Assembly: GCA_023451915.1 (NCBI GenBank)
Contig: JAEXXS010000338.1
Coordinates: forward strand, 1 to 9,391
DNA from: Pseudomonadota bacterium
GTDB lineage: Bacteria > Pseudomonadota > Alphaproteobacteria > Rhizobiales > Rhizobiaceae
Direction: 5' to 3'
DNA length: 9,391 nucleotides
Under the pieces are notes generated by a model. It made no database searches. It was not told the origin of the DNA and was given only the letters and a program-made list of their open reading frames with translations. Of the stretch, positions 7,130 through 9,391 are shown one piece after another (position 1 is the first letter of the stretch; every line of letters begins with the position of its first letter). Made by a program: the position numbers and the translations under genes.

Positions 7130-7176
7130 CCCTGCCCAAAATTCGCTTTTTATTCAATAGGGTATTTCCGGCAGGG
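7130..7176. other. Spaced 7-bp inverted repeat upstream of the AI-2E gene
   Basis: CCCTGCC at 7130-7136 is the reverse complement of GGCAGGG at 7170-7176, with 33 A/T-rich bases between the arms. It lies 27 bases upstream of the AI-2E family start and could be an operator or part of the promoter region. The arms are short and the match may be chance. Apart from this, the 143 bases between the two minus-strand genes show nothing I can support. Confidence 0.2.
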
Positions 7177-7246
7177 ACCTGGAAGTCCTTTGCCGCAAAC
7201 CGATACGATCAAAACACAGCGTTACTTTGAGGTGCCAGCCGAAATA

Positions 7247-8380
7247 TCAGGCTGCGGCCCGAATGGAACCCAGTGCAGTTTGAGGCAGAACCCGCGCAAC
7301 GGCGCTGAGAAGGTCGCTTTTCGACACGACGCCAACCACAAATCTGTTCTCGTCAACGATCACCGCCACATGCGTCAGACCATCGGTGAGAACCGGAAGC
7401 AGGCCCATTGCCGCATCGTCCGGCGCAGCCGTTATCGCCGGGACCACATGATCCTTGAGGCTTTCACCGGGCTGAACCAGCTCACGCAGGCCCACTATGC
7501 CAGTCAGTCGCCCATCCGCGCCCGTCACCGGCAAGGTCAGGATGCGATGGCGCAGCAGCAGATTACGGGCCTGCTCGGCGGTATCGTTTTCCCCTATGCT
7601 GATCACGTCACGCGACATGATATCGGCGCAGGTCAGATCGCCATGGGCGCGGATCGATGCCTGCAACTCAACCTGTCGTAACAACCGGCCAAGATCGTTG
7701 CGATCGATGTCGAAACTTTCGTCCAGTGTGTTCAGCGCTTTGTCGATATCCTCCTCGCGAATGCCTGCCCGCAAGGAAGGCGGCAAGTCCTTCGTCGCGT
7801 GGAGGCTCACCGGAGCCGCTGCCGCATTGTGCGGATATTTCCGCCGGGAAAGCTTGTGGAACAGGATGCCCAATCCCACCAGCAGGCATGAATTGAAGCC
7901 GACCGGCACCAGCGGAAACCACAGTCCCCAGCTTGCGACCGCCTGACCACCCAGTACAGCCGTCAGCGCAGCAGCGCCCCCGGGCGGATGCAGGCTGCGG
8001 GTAACCGACATGGCGGCGATCGCCAGCGCAACGCCAAGACCGATGGCGAGCGCCGGATCGCTGACATAGCGAGCGACAATCACCCCCACCAGCGCAGAAA
8101 TCGTATTGCCGCCGATGATCGACCATGGTTGCGCCAGCGGACTGTTCGGCACGGCAAATAGCAGCACTGCCGAAGCGCCGATGGGCGCAACGATCAACGG
8201 CAGATGTGGACCATAACCGAGCAGCAGACCCGAGACAAAACCGGTGAGAGCGATGCCGATCAGCGCACCCACACAGGCAATGGCGCGCTCGCGCAGCGTC
8301 GCGCCCGCAAGCATCGGATTAAACAGCCGGAATCGCCATGAAGGCGCGCCGTTATGGTCAGGAGGATTATGTCGTGTCAT
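7247..8380 (-). CDS. HPP family membrane protein with two C-terminal CBS domains
   Basis: This 377-residue protein joins an N-terminal HPP membrane domain (PF04982) to a tandem CBS pair (PF00571). Membrane segments lie at about 33-55, 60-77, 86-104, 109-125 and 150-175. The signature SLHPPGGAAAL is at 129-139, with HPP at 131-133. A charged linker (176-245) leads to the first CBS domain (about 250-305; ADIMSRDVISI at 252-262) and the second (about 306-362; HVAVIVDENRFVVGVVSKSDLL at 337-358). Plant chloroplast and cyanobacterial HPP proteins have been reported to carry nitrite. CBS pairs usually bind adenine nucleotides and gate a partner domain. A nucleotide-regulated anion carrier is therefore reasonable, but the substrate is not shown. 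The ATG at 8380 lacks a clear ribosome site; TATAGT five bases upstream could be a -10 box for a leaderless mRNA. The next ATG in frame (8314) has no ribosome site either. Confidence 0.92.
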   Translation of the reverse strand: MTRHNPPDHNGAPSWRFRLFNPMLAGATLRERAIACVGALIGIALTGFVSGLLLGYGPHLPLIVAPIGASAVLLFAVPNSPLAQPWSIIGGNTISALVGVIVARYVSDPALAIGLGVALAIAAMSVTRSLHPPGGAAALTAVLGGQAVASWGLWFPLVPVGFNSCLLVGLGILFHKLSRRKYPHNAAAAPVSLHATKDLPPSLRAGIREEDIDKALNTLDESFDIDRNDLGRLLRQVELQASIRAHGDLTCADIMSRDVISIGENDTAEQARNLLLRHRILTLPVTGADGRLTGIVGLRELVQPGESLKDHVVPAITAAPDDAAMGLLPVLTDGLTHVAVIVDENRFVVGVVSKSDLLSAVARVLPQTALGSIRAAA

Positions 8381-8518
8381 GTCGCACTATAGACCGAGGC
8401 GGCCTGTCTATTCCGAGCTTTCCCGGGAACTGCAACGGATCCCGCAATTCATGGAGCGTGAGTATCCTGTCTCCGGCATAAGCGAACAAGAAAGCAAATC
8501 CGCACGTCTCGGATGAGA

Positions 8519-8561
8519 AAAGAAAATTCTTCCGCTATTGAAAGCTTATCAAGAATAGCGG
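8519..8561 (-). terminator. Rho-independent terminator of the TauE/SafE gene
   Basis: Read on the minus strand, CCGCTATT (8561-8554) pairs perfectly with AATAGCGG (8539-8532) across a 14-base loop, followed by a T-rich tract, AAGAATTTTCTTTT. The stem overlaps the last codons and the TAG stop of the permease gene. The structure separates that gene from the HPP gene downstream, which then needs its own promoter within about 8381-8518. Confidence 0.65.
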
Positions 8562-9344
8562 TCTCACCAGCATTTCCGCTCCCAATAGCATAAGCCCGAC
8601 GAGAAACCAGAGGCGAAACTGTTGGGGACTTATTTTCTGGCGAAAAAGCTGCCCAAGCCCCATGCCAGCCAGCGCGGGAACGACAGCGGCGAGTGAAATC
8701 AGAAGAATATCGCAGCTATAGGCCCGATGTGAGGAAAGCCCGATTGCCAGCGCAATCGTCGACACCGTGAAGGATAATCCTAAAGCCTGCACGAGATCGT
8801 CTTTTTTCAGCCCCAGCGCCTGCAGATAGGGAACGGCGGGAATTACAAACACACCCGTCGCACCAGCGATCAGGCCGGTTAAAAACCCGATCAGCGGTGA
8901 CAGCCAGCATTCATGCCGCCGCGATACCTGCCACTGTCGGGCAAAAAGGGTATAGCCCGCATAAATGACCAGACATGCGCCGAGTAGTGATGCCGTCAGG
9001 ATCGTTTCACCGCTGACCAGCATGAAGGAACCGATCCACGTTCCAGCGATGATTGCAACCATCATGGTCCAAAGGCGCAGGGCCAGCGCACGAAAACTCG
9101 GCCCCGCCAGAAGCTGCCAGACATTTGTAATGAATGACGGAACGATAAGGAGGCTCGCGGCGGTGAGCGGCGAGATCAAAGCCCCCAGCACGCCCATGGC
9201 AACGGTCGGCAATCCCATGCCGGTCAGGCCTTTGACAAAGCCCGCGCCAAGGAAAGTAAGCGTTATCGTGAGGAGAAGTGCGACGGATTGGGTCATGCTT
9301 CCGCTATAGAGAAATTCCCATTTTGCGAAATGCGGAAGTTCCAT
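8535..9344 (-). CDS. TauE/SafE family permease
   Basis: This 269-residue protein is almost entirely membrane segments, about eight, arranged as the two-fold internal repeat typical of TauE/SafE (PF01925). The first half carries GFVKGLTGMGLPTVAMG (35-51) and the second the matching GFLTGLIAGATGVFVIPAVP (153-172). GMGLGQLFRQKISPQQF (227-243) is the usual loop before the last segment. Family members are proposed to move sulfite, sulfonates or other organic anions across the inner membrane. No neighbouring sulfur gene narrows the choice. I kept the ATG at 9344 because GAAGG lies six bases upstream. The second in-frame ATG at 9296 gives a 253-residue protein starting MTQSVALL, closer to a typical family N-terminus, but its GGAAG is only one base away. 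The 9344 start lies at the edge of a perfect hairpin that covers its ribosome site. Confidence 0.9.
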   Translation of the reverse strand: MELPHFAKWEFLYSGSMTQSVALLLTITLTFLGAGFVKGLTGMGLPTVAMGVLGALISPLTAASLLIVPSFITNVWQLLAGPSFRALALRLWTMMVAIIAGTWIGSFMLVSGETILTASLLGACLVIYAGYTLFARQWQVSRRHECWLSPLIGFLTGLIAGATGVFVIPAVPYLQALGLKKDDLVQALGLSFTVSTIALAIGLSSHRAYSCDILLISLAAVVPALAGMGLGQLFRQKISPQQFRLWFLVGLMLLGAEMLVRPLFLISFQ

Positions 9345-9377
9345 ATTCTGCCTTCGGCTTTACCGAAGGCAGAATAT
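9343..9377. promoter_or_regulatory. Perfect 15-bp inverted repeat over the TauE/SafE start site
   Basis: Bases 9343-9357 and 9363-9377 are exact reverse complements with a 5-base loop (CTTTA). On the minus strand the 3' arm contains the GAAGG ribosome site and runs into the first two bases of the ATG at 9344. In RNA the hairpin would hide the ribosome site; as DNA the palindrome could be a repressor operator. Immediately upstream the minus strand reads CGCTTATATTCT, which holds a -10-like TATATT that partly overlaps the repeat. No T-run follows on either strand, so a simple terminator is less likely. Confidence 0.6.
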
Positions 9378-9391
9378 AAGCGATAAATATG

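Noticed and set aside
8420..8429. 10-bp palindrome TTCCCGGGAA in the gap before the HPP gene
   Set aside because: Several 10-bp palindromes are expected by chance in a window this size, and nothing around it supports an operator.
1..9391. CRISPR array, tRNA, rRNA, insertion sequence or phage genes
   Set aside because: No regularly spaced repeats, tRNA-like cloverleaf ends, transposase motifs or phage-like proteins were seen on either strand.

Overview
The window looks like chromosomal DNA of an alphaproteobacterium in the order Hyphomicrobiales, most likely the Brucella/Ochrobactrum group. This rests on the GC-rich coding style, the general look of the proteins, and a roughly 105-base hairpin repeat (intact at 5899-6004, a 5'-truncated relative before 4688) of a type I associate with Brucellaceae and relatives. 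The genus is inferred, not proven.

Left part, plus strand (1-5896): a surface-polysaccharide cluster that reads as one transcription unit. In order it holds the 3' end of a family 4 glycosyltransferase, a 256-residue tail-anchored coiled-coil protein, a 753-residue protein with a degenerate glycosyltransferase-2 domain at its C-terminus, a complete family 4 glycosyltransferase, and a polysaccharide pyruvyl transferase family protein. The first two gaps are 10 bases each and the third junction is an ATGA overlap. The last gap is 93 bases and holds the truncated repeat. A small module with the pattern GW..D...RPD(L/V)...GF occurs once in the 256-residue protein and two or three times in the 753-residue protein. 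This suggests the two work together, perhaps organising the glycosyltransferases at the inner membrane. No sugar product can be named from sequence alone.

Middle (5897-6005): the intact repeat fills almost the whole space between the convergent polysaccharide operon and the minus-strand genes. Its left hairpin, followed by T-rich sequence, could terminate plus-strand transcription.

Right part, minus strand (6006-9344): three separate membrane-protein genes, read right to left. They are a TauE/SafE family permease, an HPP-family membrane protein fused to two CBS domains, and an AI-2E family (PerM/YdiK type) transporter. The permease gene ends in a likely intrinsic terminator (8519-8561). It begins inside a perfect 15-bp inverted repeat (9343-9377) that covers its ribosome-binding site. 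No RNA genes, insertion sequences, CRISPR arrays or phage genes were seen. The least ordinary parts are the shared GW module with the degenerate glycosyltransferase, the placement of the two repeat copies, and the start-site hairpin of the permease gene.
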